A program made the position numbers and the translations under genes. From contig CM026423.1 of NCBI GenBank assembly GCA_014871385.1, forward strand, positions 23,607,067-23,671,066: a stretch of 64,000 nt of DNA, in the 5' to 3' direction. The stretch comes from Ceratodon purpureus (taxonomy: Eukaryota > Streptophyta > Bryopsida > Pseudoditrichales > Ditrichaceae). The notes under the pieces are model-generated. The model ran no database searches. It was not told the DNA's origin and saw only the letters and a list, made by a program, of their open reading frames with translations. Below, one piece after another: positions 22,301-33,916 of this stretch (position 1 is its first letter; each line of letters starts with the position of its first letter).

Positions 22301-23126
22301 TACGCTACAAGGCCAGGAGGACTCTCAACTAGAAATTTCAGAATGTGAGGGGGCAGAGTTCAAAGAGTGTGGCATGACGTCATTGGAGAGCAGCCATGGT
22401 AGCGCTGGATTTCACATTCAGGAGCGTCCGAGGCCCCAGTTAGGACTTCCTACAGCTCCTTCTGGGGAAAAGGAGGGATTGGCAATTGGGATTGCGATGG
22501 AGCTGGAGAGAGGTGGAGGTAAAAGCCCGGTGGTGTCCAAATCAGGATCTCAATGCTTGGTAGGGCAGCGAGGGAAAGGGATTGCGGTCAAAAGAAAGGA
22601 GGACTTTGAGGACTGCATTGGAGAAGGGTTGGGGGATAGGGTGCAGCAGGTGGAGGCTACTAAGGTGGAGGCTACGACGCCAAAGGCTTCTACGCTGGAG
22701 CGGTTGGTTGAAGAATTGCCACTCTCGAAGGAGGTTCACACCACAGTGGTGGCAGTGGAGGCCCTAGCTACGGCAGTGGAGGCAGGATCAGAGCTACTCC
22801 CTGAACCAGCGTCGACATCACCATGGGAGGTCAAGGCAAGGAGTGAGAAGGAGCAGAAACAGTTAGACAATTTAGAACCAGAAAATATGGTCGCCCTTGA
22901 GAATCTGTACTCCCCAGAGAAGAGGACTTTGAAGGACTTATCAGAGCTTCCTGGGAGTACCGATAGTCCGGGTCCTGTTTCAGACACGAGTCGGAAGACC
23001 AGATCACGTACTGCTAAGGAGGGTGAGGCAGAAGTGGTTACCAAGGTCACAGTGAAGAAGAGAAAGGGTCAAAAGGTAGGTGGCACTTCCTCGCAGAAAC
23101 AGGCGAGGGCTGCCACTACAAAATAG
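19392..23126 (+). pseudogene. Decayed RING-like, coiled-coil gene of the 13-kb transposon
   Basis: I read three exons, 19392-21285, 21634-21672 and 22213-23126, with GT-AG borders and phases that agree (949 codons). The frame is interrupted by three in-frame stops, TGA at 19809, TAG at 20880 and TGA at 21099, with no frameshift. The first two can be explained by C-to-T changes. The protein starts MGCLRPKQ and is charged. It has a long Glu/Lys helical region (about 20470-20880), then a C-X2-C...C-X-H-X2-H/F-X2-C cluster resembling a RING or related zinc finger (about 21000-21130), and a Glu/Lys-rich C-terminus. A ubiquitin-ligase role is only a guess from the Cys/His spacing. It lies just upstream of the SET gene on the same strand. 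Confidence 0.6.
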
Positions 23127-23342
23127 GTCTACAGCAGTGTTTTTTTTTTTATTGCATTTTTTTTTTGGTTTTTGTCCACTGAGCTGCAATGTTGAGCTCT
23201 TACTGTGCGTATGTTTTTTTTTAATACAACGGATTGTGAGGATCCCTCCCTCATACCAAGGCTTCACTTGAGGGTCGATCTAACACACTTCGTGTATTGA
23301 TTGGTATTTTTTAAGACACTGATTCAGTTTTTTGCTTGGAAT

Positions 23343-24453
23343 ATGACGTGGGAAGCTTGGTTGTTGGGATGTGATAATAATCAGGGTGAAACTTGGTATG
23401 ATGCTGAAGATTTGTCTAAGGGGCGGGAGAAGACTCCTGTCCGAGTTGCTTCCTCTGATCTTGATTTGCCTTATTTTCAGTACATGCAGAATAGTGTAAT
23501 TTTTGATAAAGCAATGGTACCTCAGACACTTGATAGCCTGCGACCTGGGGACTACTGTCAATGTTCCAACAGTTGCATCGGTGCGGATGCTGCTTGTTCA
23601 TGCCAAGTAAATGTTGGCGGTCAGAGTGCATACCTTGGAGGGAGGCTGGCAGATGAGTTCATCGAGGGGCCCGGCAACGAGAGCGATGCACGTTTCTGTA
23701 AGAAGGGTGCCCCATGTATTAGGGGTGTGGAAATATGCGAGGGTCATGTTCCTTGTATTTTCCTTAAAGAATGTAATGTTAAGTGCACGTGCAGTAGTGA
23801 CTGTGGCAATCGTCTTGTTCAGCAGGGCATGAAGGTCCAGTTAGAGGTCTTTCATACAGCCCTTACGGGATGGGGGATTCGAGCAGCTGAGCGTATACCC
23901 AAAGGTGCATTTGTTTTCGAATTGACAGGCGAGATTTTAACCAATGCTGAGCTTATTGTTAGAAATGAGCGGGCAGATGGCTCTCTTACCTATAGTATGG
24001 CACTTGATGCGGACTGGGCTACTGAGCAAAAGGTGGATGACAGTAGTGCTTTGTGCTTGGATTCCACTCACTTCGGAAACGTGGCCAGATTTTTGAACCA
24101 CAGGTACATTACATTTTGCATTTTTTGTTGTTTCTTTGTGTTCTACTTCTTTGCTAGGACTGACTCTTGTCCCTTGACATTGCAGGTGTGGGGATCCAAA
24201 TCTGGTGGACGTACCTGTTTCAATTGAGAGTGTCGATCGCCGCTGCTATCATGTGGCCTTCTTTTCGAATCGTATCATTGAACTTGGAGAAGAGTTAATG
24301 TGGGATTACGGCACATGTTTCAAACACAACGGACCATCACAATCTGTCTTTCATTGTAGGTGTAACAGTATCTTGTGCAAGGAGAAGGTGTTTCCAACCT
24401 TGTTTCAGCGAAGATCAGCCCGAAATCCACCTAAGCCACGTAGGACCAGATGA
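23343..24453 (+). CDS. SUVR4-like SET-domain histone lysine methyltransferase
   Basis: Two exons, 23343-24103 and 24186-24453, with an 82-bp GT-AG intron give 342 aa with no stop. Residues about 70-160 are a Cys-rich pre-SET domain ending in CGNR(L)VQ. The SET domain covers about 165-300: GWGIR, FELTGEILTNAE, ALCLD, the NHRC..PN cofactor motif (252-259) and ELMWDYG with the catalytic tyrosine (290-296). A post-SET CXCX4C follows (311-318). These features match plant SUVR4/SUVR2-type enzymes, which methylate H3K9 and silence transposons. The intron splits the NHRC motif. The WIYLD-type N-terminus of host SUVRs is absent, so it is a short form. All expected catalytic residues are visible, so activity is plausible. 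It is cargo of a DNA transposon. Confidence 0.85.
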
Positions 24454-24868
24454 CTTAGAACTCGTGCTGTCAGGCTTTTAGAGGTACTAATATACTAGCG
24501 GTAAATGTACAAAATGTACTTAATGTACATGTACTCATGAACTGAGGAACTTATTAAAACTTGACAACTCAGGATGTCTTGGCAGCCTTTGGAGCCCTCC
24601 AACCTTAATTTTGACAACTCAGGAACTTATTAAAATTTGAAGTCCTAAACACTCAGAAACATATAAGTAGAGAAATACAGTAAGTGGCCAGTCCTCGCCC
24701 ATATACCACACCTTCAATAACCAAAAAAGGAGCCATTCTATGTTAACAACTTCTAAGTCTCACATACATATGACTGAATCAAAGAGTAACTACAGGTTCA
24801 GATAGGAAACCATTACAAATGAAAGTGAGTTTAAAAACTCACAACTATTTGTTAATACTCATGGTACA

Positions 24869-24998
24869 CACAGTATCTACAGATACTTTTAACCAACCCC
24901 TCGACCAAAACCTACACAGTATCTACAGATACTTCTAACCAATCCTTCGACCAGAACCTACACAGTATCTACAAATACTTCTAACCAAAAGAAACAAC
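24869..24998. repeat. Three tandem 46-bp repeats
   Basis: Units start CACAGTATCTACA at 24869, 24915 and 24961, with a few differences. They lie in the 583-bp noncoding stretch (24454-25036) between the convergent SET and transposase genes. No gene is visible there. Confidence 0.8.
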
Positions 24999-25036
24999 CT
25001 TCAGAAGGACCTCCTAAACTGATTCATGGAACATGC

Positions 25037-28000
25037 TTAATCACCATTGAATGCCCACCACTCCCGTAAGGCTTCTTCACATATCTGTTGTGTTTCAGTG
25101 GACACCTTGTATACAGGGGTTCCCTTCACCCTATGGGAAGCAAGAATCATAGGGAACTTGCAAGCACGAACCAGATGAGCCTCTACATGAGCATCAACTG
25201 CCTTATCACAAAGCACGTACGTTTCCTCTCCACGCCCATACTTCTTGAAATATTTTGCTCGAATCACAGCGTCTCCAGCTCTAAATACCCCCCCCCCACG
25301 GACAAGTCATGGACTCTTGTAACACAAACTTCTTGGCCACACACTGGAGAATGTAATAGTCCACCCCATCTTCGTTATCTTCCTCTGCAGGTATCATGAA
25401 GTTGTCGCCAATTTCTACCAAATCGCCAACCTCTTCTGAAATACCATCGTACACCCAATTTGCTTCATCGTCCATCTCTTCAATCTGTTGAGCTACAGCA
25501 GCAGCGCTAAAGGGCTGCAACCTTTGAACCCGCCATTCCTGCACATGTGCTGAGTTCTCACAATCAGTCCATTCACCATCTATACATGGGATACAAAAGC
25601 ATGACAACTCACGAGTCCTAAGCAGAGTAGGGTCTGTTATGGAGAAGCCTGAAATAGAATAAAGACTTTTGGAGCCTGGCAAAGTATGGCACTTGATACT
25701 ATTATCTTCATGATCTACAGCTGTATCTCCAATCAACCAAAAAACACGAGAAAGAGGGGGAGTTGTAGCTCGTGCGTATGAGCTTGGTACACGTTCTGTA
25801 TACTTCTCCTCGAGGAAATCCACCACTTCGGCTGCATTTCGCAAGGGCCTCAATGGATTCGTGATTTGCTCGGCAGCCAAGGCCCTCTTTACAACAGCCC
25901 CTGCACCATCCCATTCACCCTTTCCATGAGCGGATTCAAAGAAGTTCCAATTCATTTTGCACCCTCCAGTAAGCCCAGGGTACCGTGCCACAAAGTACAT
26001 AGCTGTTGCACACTTAAACTGTGCACTACAGCCGTCACTGTAGACCCAATGCTCCTCCGGAGTTAATCCAGAGTCAATTAGCCAATCCCAATGCAACATC
26101 ATGCAATGCTGTACAAAAGCAGAATCGTGGGATTTGTCATCAGAGATATAAAAGTGCGTCTGCTTCAAAGTCTGGTCTCCTTCTTTCCACATTGTAATGT
26201 GAACTAATATGGTCACACTTGTGCTGAAATAATACAAGCTTTGCACCTCATTCTGGATTGCAAAGCTATAATTTTCAGCAAAGTCAATGTGGGACACAAC
26301 AACTCCCTCAGGCACATTCTTCATCATCAGCTGGCATTGCTCATCTTGCCATCGAGCTTTGAAGTTGTGCGTGATGAAGGTAGTGACGGTTTTCTCCATG
26401 TATGATAAAAATTCATGTGCCGGTGTCTCTTTGAAAGCCTCCCGAATTCTTTTCTTGGCTTTCCAGTCCGAGTGTCCACTCCCACCTGGTAGTACTCGAA
26501 ACACTTCCACTTCAAGGTAAATGTGTTAGAAACAGACTTCTCAAGAGGACAAAATGAGAGCAAATGAAAACCACAGCTAGAACAATCTCCCATAAGGCAT
26601 TCCAGTTTATGCCACACATCAAACTCTCCTTTCGGACACACACATGCTTCCCATAATAAGGTTATCCGCTCAAAAATGTGGTCAGCAGCACAGCAAATCC
26701 CCTCTGCGTCGCCTTTGCAAATAACACAAACACAAACACAGTGAACGTGTAGCCCTCGCAGTTTGTCTCGCAGATTCCTCGGTCCAATCTTCATGAACTC
26801 CATCTGGACGTGGTAAATACAGCAACATGTATTTCTCTCCTTCAATTTCCGCACCCACCACGGCTTCAGCCTCTCAAATGCTCTCTGCCGCACACTACAT
26901 TCCGGGTGGACTTCCTTGAACCGCAAGAAGAACGAGGTCTGAAAAACTCAGGAGGATGCACAATACGTACAATTAGGACCTTTTTGTAAACCATGTACAT
27001 AACAAAGTTACGAAACATACTAATTGTACAGAAAGTATCACCACAATGTACTATAAGTGATGCATGTGTTCCGGTTTGTATTCGGAACTTTGGGTTTCTA
27101 AGTGGACAGACTACAATAGTACATTAGATACATACACTAAGTACATAAATTGGTACTTTCTTCTAAACTTTACTATGAACTGTTCAGAAGTACAGGCGCA
27201 TCCTAGTACCATTTATACTTGACGATGCCATTTGTACACAAGGTACTAAACTAGCAACATAAAGTACATGAGCACCTACTTGACTTGTTTTTCTATACTT
27301 CCTTTGAGGTTCTAAGTAAAAAATGTACAAGCTCAAACTTCCGCATTGTACAACAGGTGAACAAAGTGCTTCGGGCTATAAATTAACACCTTTAACTACT
27401 ACAAGAACAATTCTGCACATTCTTAGGAGTACTAGTGGCCCGGGCTAATATTGTACTTCAAATACTGGATGTAGTAGACAGCTCCTAACGCTCACTGGTT
27501 TCTCTAAGTGTGTCCATCTTCTAATCACTGTAAAACACTATTTATACAAAAAGTAGCAGTTCCTCTTGACGACTCGAAAAGTGTATCAGGTTTTGGTCCA
27601 CTGTATCAGGACTCCAGAACAGGGGGAAAAAAACAACAACTAAACAGTACTTGAGAATCAACATACCTGAGAATCACATAGATAATGAGTCGGATGAGGC
27701 TCAACCCAGTCTTTCCGACCTACTCTGTGTTTGATAACGTCCTTTTTGTTTGGGGATACCTTAGTCTGGGCATTCCACCATAGCTCAATGCAATCTTTGA
27801 CGTAGTCAGAGAGACCCTCTCTCTTCTTGCGATGTAAGCGAAGACCTAACACCGTTTCTTCAGTATCAGCGGCCCGAATCCTTCTATTCAAAGCAATATT
27901 GATGCTCAGTTCTGACGTTTCCAAAACACGGGACAATGGTCTCACACCATCAATTCCCAAGCTAACTGCTGCATCCAACAGAGCACTCTTCCTGGCTAAC

Positions 28001-28464
28001 AACTCGTTGGAGTTAGCCACCTTTACTAATTGCAATTCATTCCTGAAGTTCTCAATGAACGAATGAATGGCCTTGGCTTCTTGTGGCCGAGCATAGTACT
28101 CAGGTAGCAACGGCGATACAGTGTTATGGCGCAATACCCTCTCCACAACATCTCTCCTACTCTGGGGACCGGGACAGCATCTCAACTCCTGAACTAAATA
28201 CTGCGCTACACGAAGTGAGATTCGGTTCAATTCTCTCACTGATAGACTATCGTCCACCTCAACATCGGGTGCTGTAGACGCTAAAATAAGAGCTTCCTTG
28301 TGTCTTTCTCTGTCTCGTGATCTCTGGCGAGATTTCCTTTTTCTTGCGTTCTCAGTCTCCAAAGTGCGCTGCTCTTCGTGCAAGCGAGTTGCAGTGGCCC
28401 TAGCTGCTGGACCCGGGCGATTGATGCCATTTCGCACCCTCTGTCTCTTAGCGACGTTACCCAT
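25037..28464 (-). pseudogene. DDE-like transposase of the 13-kb transposon (frameshifted)
   Basis: The main exons on the minus strand are 28464-27667 (start MGNVAKRQRV; MPSNC at 28497 is an alternative) and 26938-25037, joined in frame across a 728-bp GT-AG intron. Exon 2 has a Cys-rich region (about 26850-26560) and then a DDE-like core: HIDFAENY, VYSDGCSAQFK, and WNFFESAHGKGEWDGAG..KR. Similar blocks occur in uncharacterised transposase-like proteins of several eukaryotes; I cannot name the superfamily. The frame breaks near 26400-26510 and again in a run of ten C at 25288-25297. Either break could be decay or an assembly error. An ORF at 29010-28657 may be a 5' exon, but its splice phase did not fit. 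Confidence 0.65.
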
Positions 28465-29010
28465 TCCTGGACAAAATAACATACAGTTCGAAGGCATGCA
28501 GACATCAGTCGTCTACTAGAAACCAGTGTACGTGGTTCAAAAGTTGCAAAACTAACAAGATCCAATGTAACATGTGCATGGAGAAAGAAGTTGGCCAGAG
28601 AAATCAACATTGTTTCATGAGAATGTCATGTAACTCACCCTCGAAAATTGACCTTCTCACGTCCTGGCCGGAACAAATGAGCAGCGATCACTTGAAGACT
28701 CACAGGGAAGTCTCACGGAAGAAAGAGAATTTGCAACAAAGAAGGGACTGCTGGAATACGTTGCTAACTGTGAGGTACCAAATAGAGCACGCCTTCTTGA
28801 CCCGTCCTTTCTGTTGCACTGTCCTAGATAAAATGCTATATTTCCTTGCTTAGAAACAGGAGTTTCCAAACAAAAAACGTATCCGGAGTCACTGCTCTCA
28901 CTAATCGACCTCAAACTACGAGAACTCGACTCAGTAGGAGCACTTGCAGTGAAATATGATGTAATAAGTTTCTGAACCAGGACAACTGGGCGTTCTGTAG
29001 ACGTCACCAT

Positions 29011-29995
29011 TTTTCACATTTCATGAACAAAGACAAACAACTTCTGAATCCATGAGCGTCGGTTCTCCACTGCAAAAAAGATTGACAAAATTCCAAACCC
29101 AAGGAAAGCTTCGATAACAACCTAGAGCGCACAGAATCACACAACACTCCAGACGCGCTCAGCAGACGAGGGACTGAGAAAGACGACGATGACGTGGCCA
29201 AGGATGCAGTGGCGGCATCGCCAAGGACCGGCGTCCAAGAAGAATTGATTTGTCCCTAATACCCAAGATGCGTAGATTTGTCAGTAAAACGTTAGGATGC
29301 GCATTGATTTCTGAGTGATACCCAGGATGCGCTTTGATTTGTTAGTAATACCCAGGATGCGTAGATTTTCTTGTAATATCCAGGATGCGCATTCAAGTCA
29401 TACTCCTCCGACCAGAGTACAAACATATACTAAGAGTACTCAAGGTATCAAAATGACAGAATCATGCGCCTAAACATAAGTAACGGTAAATTTTACTTTT
29501 TCTGAAATCAACCAGTAGCCATTCTAGAACTAGCTGCTGGCATCTAGAATCTTCAATCCGATTGAAAAAAGCTTCATTTTCCTACCAGATATCGATTGCA
29601 AACCAAAACTAACTTGTTTCTAAGATTTCTGCCAGTTGTGAGTGGCAGACTTGACGGTCAGAGTAGATTCCAAGCCACTTCCCCTCCTTATCTTCATTGC
29701 CGAAAAAAAAAAAGTACTTCAACTTCCCAAGATACAGAAATTTGTACTTTTGTATGAACAAGCACCCTGTGACATTTTACTAACTATACTAAAAGTACAA
29801 ATTTCTCCCACTGAACGTGGTTTTTCAAGAAAGCAACAATGCACACAGGATCTTTACATGTAACATGCCTAGCAAATACAAAAAAATATGGGAAAATAAA
29901 CTTCTCAGTTCAAGCAATATCAAGTGCAAACTGAACCTGTCTTTGAAAATGGCACTGTGACTCAAAAAAGTATAGAGTCTAGCATACCTACACCC
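29011..29995. repeat. Right terminal region of the 13-kb transposon with 30-bp repeats
   Basis: Noncoding. About 29240-29395 holds five degenerate units of 28-30 bp built around CCCAGGATGCG followed by a T-rich stretch (GATGCG at 29267, 29296, 29326, 29356 and 29384). The rest is AT-rich with frequent GTAC motifs and ends in the terminal inverted repeat. Confidence 0.65.
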
Positions 29996-30001
29996 CGCCG
30001 G

Positions 30002-31039
30002 TACGGACAGAGGGTTAGAAGTTTAATTCATAAACTAAGTCCCGGAATCGCAAATAGCATCCAGGTAGAATGGTACGTCGCTGGGTTACCCGACCGGATG
30101 GGGTTCCAGGTAAGGCAGACCCGACCCCAGACTTTGCCGGAGGCTATGGAGGCCGCTCAGAACTATGAGAACTCCAAGCAATCCATACGGCAGTACCGTA
30201 AGGCAGGGAAGACCTCTAGACGTCTTCGCAAGATCCGGAGAAACCGGGATTCTAGTTCAGAATCCAGTGGGTCCAGCTCCGAAGATAGCTCGGAGACCGG
30301 AAGTAGCAGCAGTGAAGAGGATCGCTCACGCCGGAAGGTGTCGGGTGGCAAGGGCTACCGGAAGGAGAAGGAACGGACAATAGTCCGAGTGAAGGAGGAA
30401 TACCCATCGGAGAAACGGATGATCAAAGATCTGGTGAACAGCATTGAAGAACTTAAAGTCCAGATGGCGGAAGAAAAGAAGGCACGGAAGGCGCTACCCA
30501 CCGTCCGGAACAACGTGTCGTGCACCAACTGCGGAAAGCCGGGACATTACAACCGGGAATGCCCACATGGAGCAACCAAGAGAGTGCAGTTCGTGGATGA
30601 AGAGGGGTTAGTATTCTTTGCGGAACCTGCTTATGAAGAGGAGGAAGTGGAGATGCTACCGGTTTACCAGGTAAACCCTGCCTATGGCCGTGGATGGATG
30701 ATGCAGCCGGTTATCAGACCTCGACCCGGAATGGGTTATCCATCCGGTGGACATCCGCCCCCGCCGGCACGTCCACCTGTCTCCGTAGAACGTCAGTTTG
30801 GATGTTGTTATATTTGTGGAGAAGCCGGTCATTATGCTAACAATTGTCTCCACCGAGGAGGTCAAGGCGCACCGTTGGAACTTCCATGTCAAAACTGTGG
30901 TCAGTACGGCCATAAGTCACCCCAATGCCAACAGCCGGTTAGACCTAGGGCCATCTATAAACAGGTGGAAGAACCTCCCCGTGAGCGTACCAGACTCAAC
31001 TACGGACACAAGGATGGGGTCGAGAATCCGACAAGTTGA
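30002..31039 (+). pseudogene. gag: E0 gag, 3' part
   Basis: Resumes at the RRYGQRV motif directly after the transposon TSD and covers the end of the capsid domain, the Ser/Glu-rich stretch and three CCHC knuckles. It ends in TGA at 31037-31039, followed in frame by CGG and pol, as in element A. In the second knuckle region a Pro after the last Cys has become Leu; the Cys and His ligands are intact. Confidence 0.9.
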
Positions 31040-31076
31040 CGGTTACCGGTGGAACCACGAGGAGAGACCGGCGTGG
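31037..31076 (+). promoter_or_regulatory. E0 copy of the UGA CGG readthrough site
   Basis: The stop and about 40 downstream bases are identical to 3351-3390, including both candidate pairings. The stop is therefore a shared family trait, not a chance mutation of one copy. Confidence 0.65.
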
Positions 31077-33275
31077 GTATCCATCAGGTCAGTTCACGTA
31101 GTTCCACCCGGAAACAGGATTCAGAAAAGAAGAGGAGGAAGTCCGGTGTCCGGACCAGGTCACAGAGGAAGGAGAGTAGCCGGCCGGAATCTTCAGAGAC
31201 TTCCGGGGAATCAGAAAAGGAGGTGCCTCCTGAGACGGTCCCGGTTGAAAAAGGGGTCAAAACCTTACCGACTATGCCGGACATTGGACCGGAAGTAATT
31301 GCTGGGTTACCTCAAGTGCGGGAGGACCGGAAGGTGACATTCAGTGAAATTCCGGAATTTATTCAAACAGAAGTCCGGGCGAAAGCCGACAGGTACGATA
31401 TCCTCCAAGATATCCAAGCCCAGCCGGCCAATGTCACCATCGGACAACTGTTACATGATAATCCTAATTATCAGAAGCAGGTTAAGTTAGGATTAATCCG
31501 GACCCGGAAACGGAAGATTAAGCTGCCTTCCGTCGCCGTCAATTTTGCCGAGATGGAGGATTTCGGGGCGCCGGAGATAGCTGTAGAGATCAACGGATGT
31601 ATTATCCAGAAGGTACCGGTAGATGGAGGATCCGGAGTAAATCTACTACTTGAGAGTACGGCCAACGAGTTAGGGTACACTGTCTTTGAGCCTACCAATC
31701 AGACCCTACGGATGGCAGACCAGTCTCGAGTAGTACCAGTGGGAAAACTATCGGCAGTACCTACAAAAATTTCCGGACTCACTTACCCGCTCAACTATTT
31801 GGTTATCCGGGTGGAGGAAGGAAATCCATTTCCATTATTACTAGGGCGACCATGGTTATATCTAGCCGGAGTCAAGGTAAATTGGGCAAAGAAGGCTTTT
31901 ACTTTCGGAGATCCGGCTGTTTTGCTATCGTGGAAACCGGACTCCACCTGGGGGAAACAAGTGAAACGGATGGGTACACTTCTGACTGGACGGGGTCGGA
32001 ACACTCGGATTCCCTGCAGTCATATCATGTCCAAGAGTTTCGGGAGATATCGGAAGAAGATCTGGGTTTCCATAACCTGGTACCGGAACAGAAGCCGGAT
32101 GGGACCGGAGTACCGAACCGACCACCGGAAGTCAGGAAGGACGATGACAAGGCCTTAGGAGAATCAAGCGTTCCATTGACCTCCGGATGGATTAAGGAGC
32201 AGTTCACGTCCGGGGCAATTAAAACAGGGGCATCCGGATCAAGGACCACTGACCTACCATGGTCAGCCCTACCAAGGTCCGTAGGAACGGATGCTACTGA
32301 ACCAGTTAAGAACGTTGTAGCACCGGAGGACTATGAAGCAGTGAAGACGGAAGCCGGTCGGACTTTCTATCTGGGAAGGGGACTAACGGACCGGGAGCGG
32401 GCGCAGTATTTGGAACTGCTCACGGAATATGATGACGTCTTCGCCTGGCTCCCATCGGATCTGGTGGGTATACCACCGGAACCGGGCGAACACCACATCG
32501 ACCTAATGGAGGGAGCGGTTCCGGTTCGCCAAAGGCAGTACCGGCTCAACCCAAAGTACTCTATGATGGTAAAAGAGGAACTGGATAAACTGCTGGAAGC
32601 CGGTTTTATCTACCCAGTGAATAACTCCGAGTGGGTGTCACCCATTGTGGTGGTACCGAAAAAGTCGGGGCCGGATGGTAAGGTCAAAATTCGGGTATGT
32701 CAGGACTTCCGGAAGCTGAATGCGGCCACGAAAAAGGATCATTTCCCTTTACCCTTCATCGACATGGTGCTCGACCACGTGGCCGGTCAAGAATGCTTCA
32801 GTTTTCTAGATGGGTTTTCCGGATACAATCAGGTATCCATCCGGAAGGAGGACCAACTGAAAACTACTTTTACCACCGATTGGGGCACCTACGCTTTCAA
32901 CTGGATGCCTTTCGGGTTATGCAATGCTCCCGGAACTTTTCAACGGTTGATGATGGACATATTTCAGGACTTCTTAAAACATTTCTTGGAAGTCTTCATT
33001 GACGACTTTGCGGAGTTTAGCCGATGGGTGGAACATCTGGACTATCTCCGGAAGACGTTCCAGCGATGCTGGGAGACTAAACTCAAGCTCCATCCCGGTA
33101 AATGTTTTTTCGGTATGATAGCCGGACTCTTGCTCGGACACATAGTCAGCCGGAAGGGAATAGCAGTGGACGTAGCAAAAGTGATAGTCATGTTGGCCCT
33201 TCTTGCTCCCACTAACCTCTGGGAACTTAGAGGATTTCTGGGGTGTGTGGGATACTACCGGAGGTTCATTGAGAA
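31040..33275 (+). pseudogene. pol: E0 pol, 5' part (frameshift, then interrupted)
   Basis: Covers the linker, protease (DGGSG near 31627) and most of reverse transcriptase up to the RRFIEN motif. Compared with A, one G is missing near 31942, which shifts the frame; the rest continues in the other frame to 33275. The FIDD catalytic motif is kept near 33000. Several sense changes in RT (for example W for R before MPFG) suggest relaxed selection. The hAT-like element then cuts the gene. Confidence 0.88.
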
Positions 33276-33916
33276 CAGGGTTGTTCAAAAAGACGTCCGA
33301 CCCGGCTCCGGAGGTCCGGACGTCCGACCCGGACGTCCCCCGTCCCGGACGTGGCGTCCCCGACGCTCGAGAATTACGTCGCGGTAATAATTTTGCGATC
33401 CCGAGGGGCCAAAACATCCCCCAACCGTCCGATCGGCCGATCCCGCCACCACGCCCCATCTCGGCCGTCCGTTCGCGGGGACGGCCGCGGAGACGGCCGC
33501 GAGGTCGCTGGGGACGGCCGCACCTCGATCCGACGGCCAAGATGCGGCCGTGCTGGCACATCGTGGGCCGTCGGATGTGGGCGGCCCTCCTAGGCCGTCA
33601 GATCCCACAGCCGTCACCGTGGCCGACCGCGGCGACGGCCACGGGGATGGCCGCGGGATCCGACAGCCCAGATCGACCCCGGCGCGGGCCATCGAGGACC
33701 GCCCGATCGCCGCGGCCGACCGCGAGCCGTCGGATTCCGCGGCCGTCCCCGTGGCCGTCCCCGCGGTCGGCCACGGCGACGGCCGCGGGATCGGACGGCC
33801 CGCGGCCGGCATGGTTGGCCGCGGAGGGCCGTCCGATCCCGCGGCCGTCCGCGTGGGCGACCGCGTGGAGACGCGGCCGTCCCCGGCGACGGCCGCGGGG
33901 ACGGCCGCAAATGTTT

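Larger units (their letters stand above)
16961..29995. mobile_element. 13.0-kb DNA transposon carrying a SET-domain gene
   Basis: Its ends form a 20-bp terminal inverted repeat, GGTGTA(A/G)GTATGCTAGACTC, with one mismatch (left from 16961, right up to 29995). It is flanked by CCGCCG (16955-16960 and 29996-30001; a 7-bp reading CCGCCGG is also possible). Precise removal restores the gag frame. Contents from left: repeats and an AT-rich foldback, a decayed RING-like gene (+), a SUVR4-like SET gene (+), and a transposase gene (-) convergent with them. The superfamily is not assigned. The transposase has two frameshifts, so this copy is probably no longer self-mobile. Confidence 0.85.

Noticed and set aside
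24869..24998. CRISPR-like array
   Set aside because: Three contiguous 46-bp units without spacers in a eukaryotic transposon; it is a short tandem repeat.
25037..28464. Assignment of the transposase to the KDZ (Kyakuja-Dileera-Zisupton) group
   Set aside because: KDZ elements are known to travel with epigenetic genes, but the motifs visible here do not match KDZ blocks that I recognise, and the TSD is 6-7 bp.
28657..29010. 5' exon of the transposase
   Set aside because: The ORF starts with ATG and lies in the right place, but the candidate donors did not give a phase compatible with the acceptor at 28466, so it was left out of the gene model.
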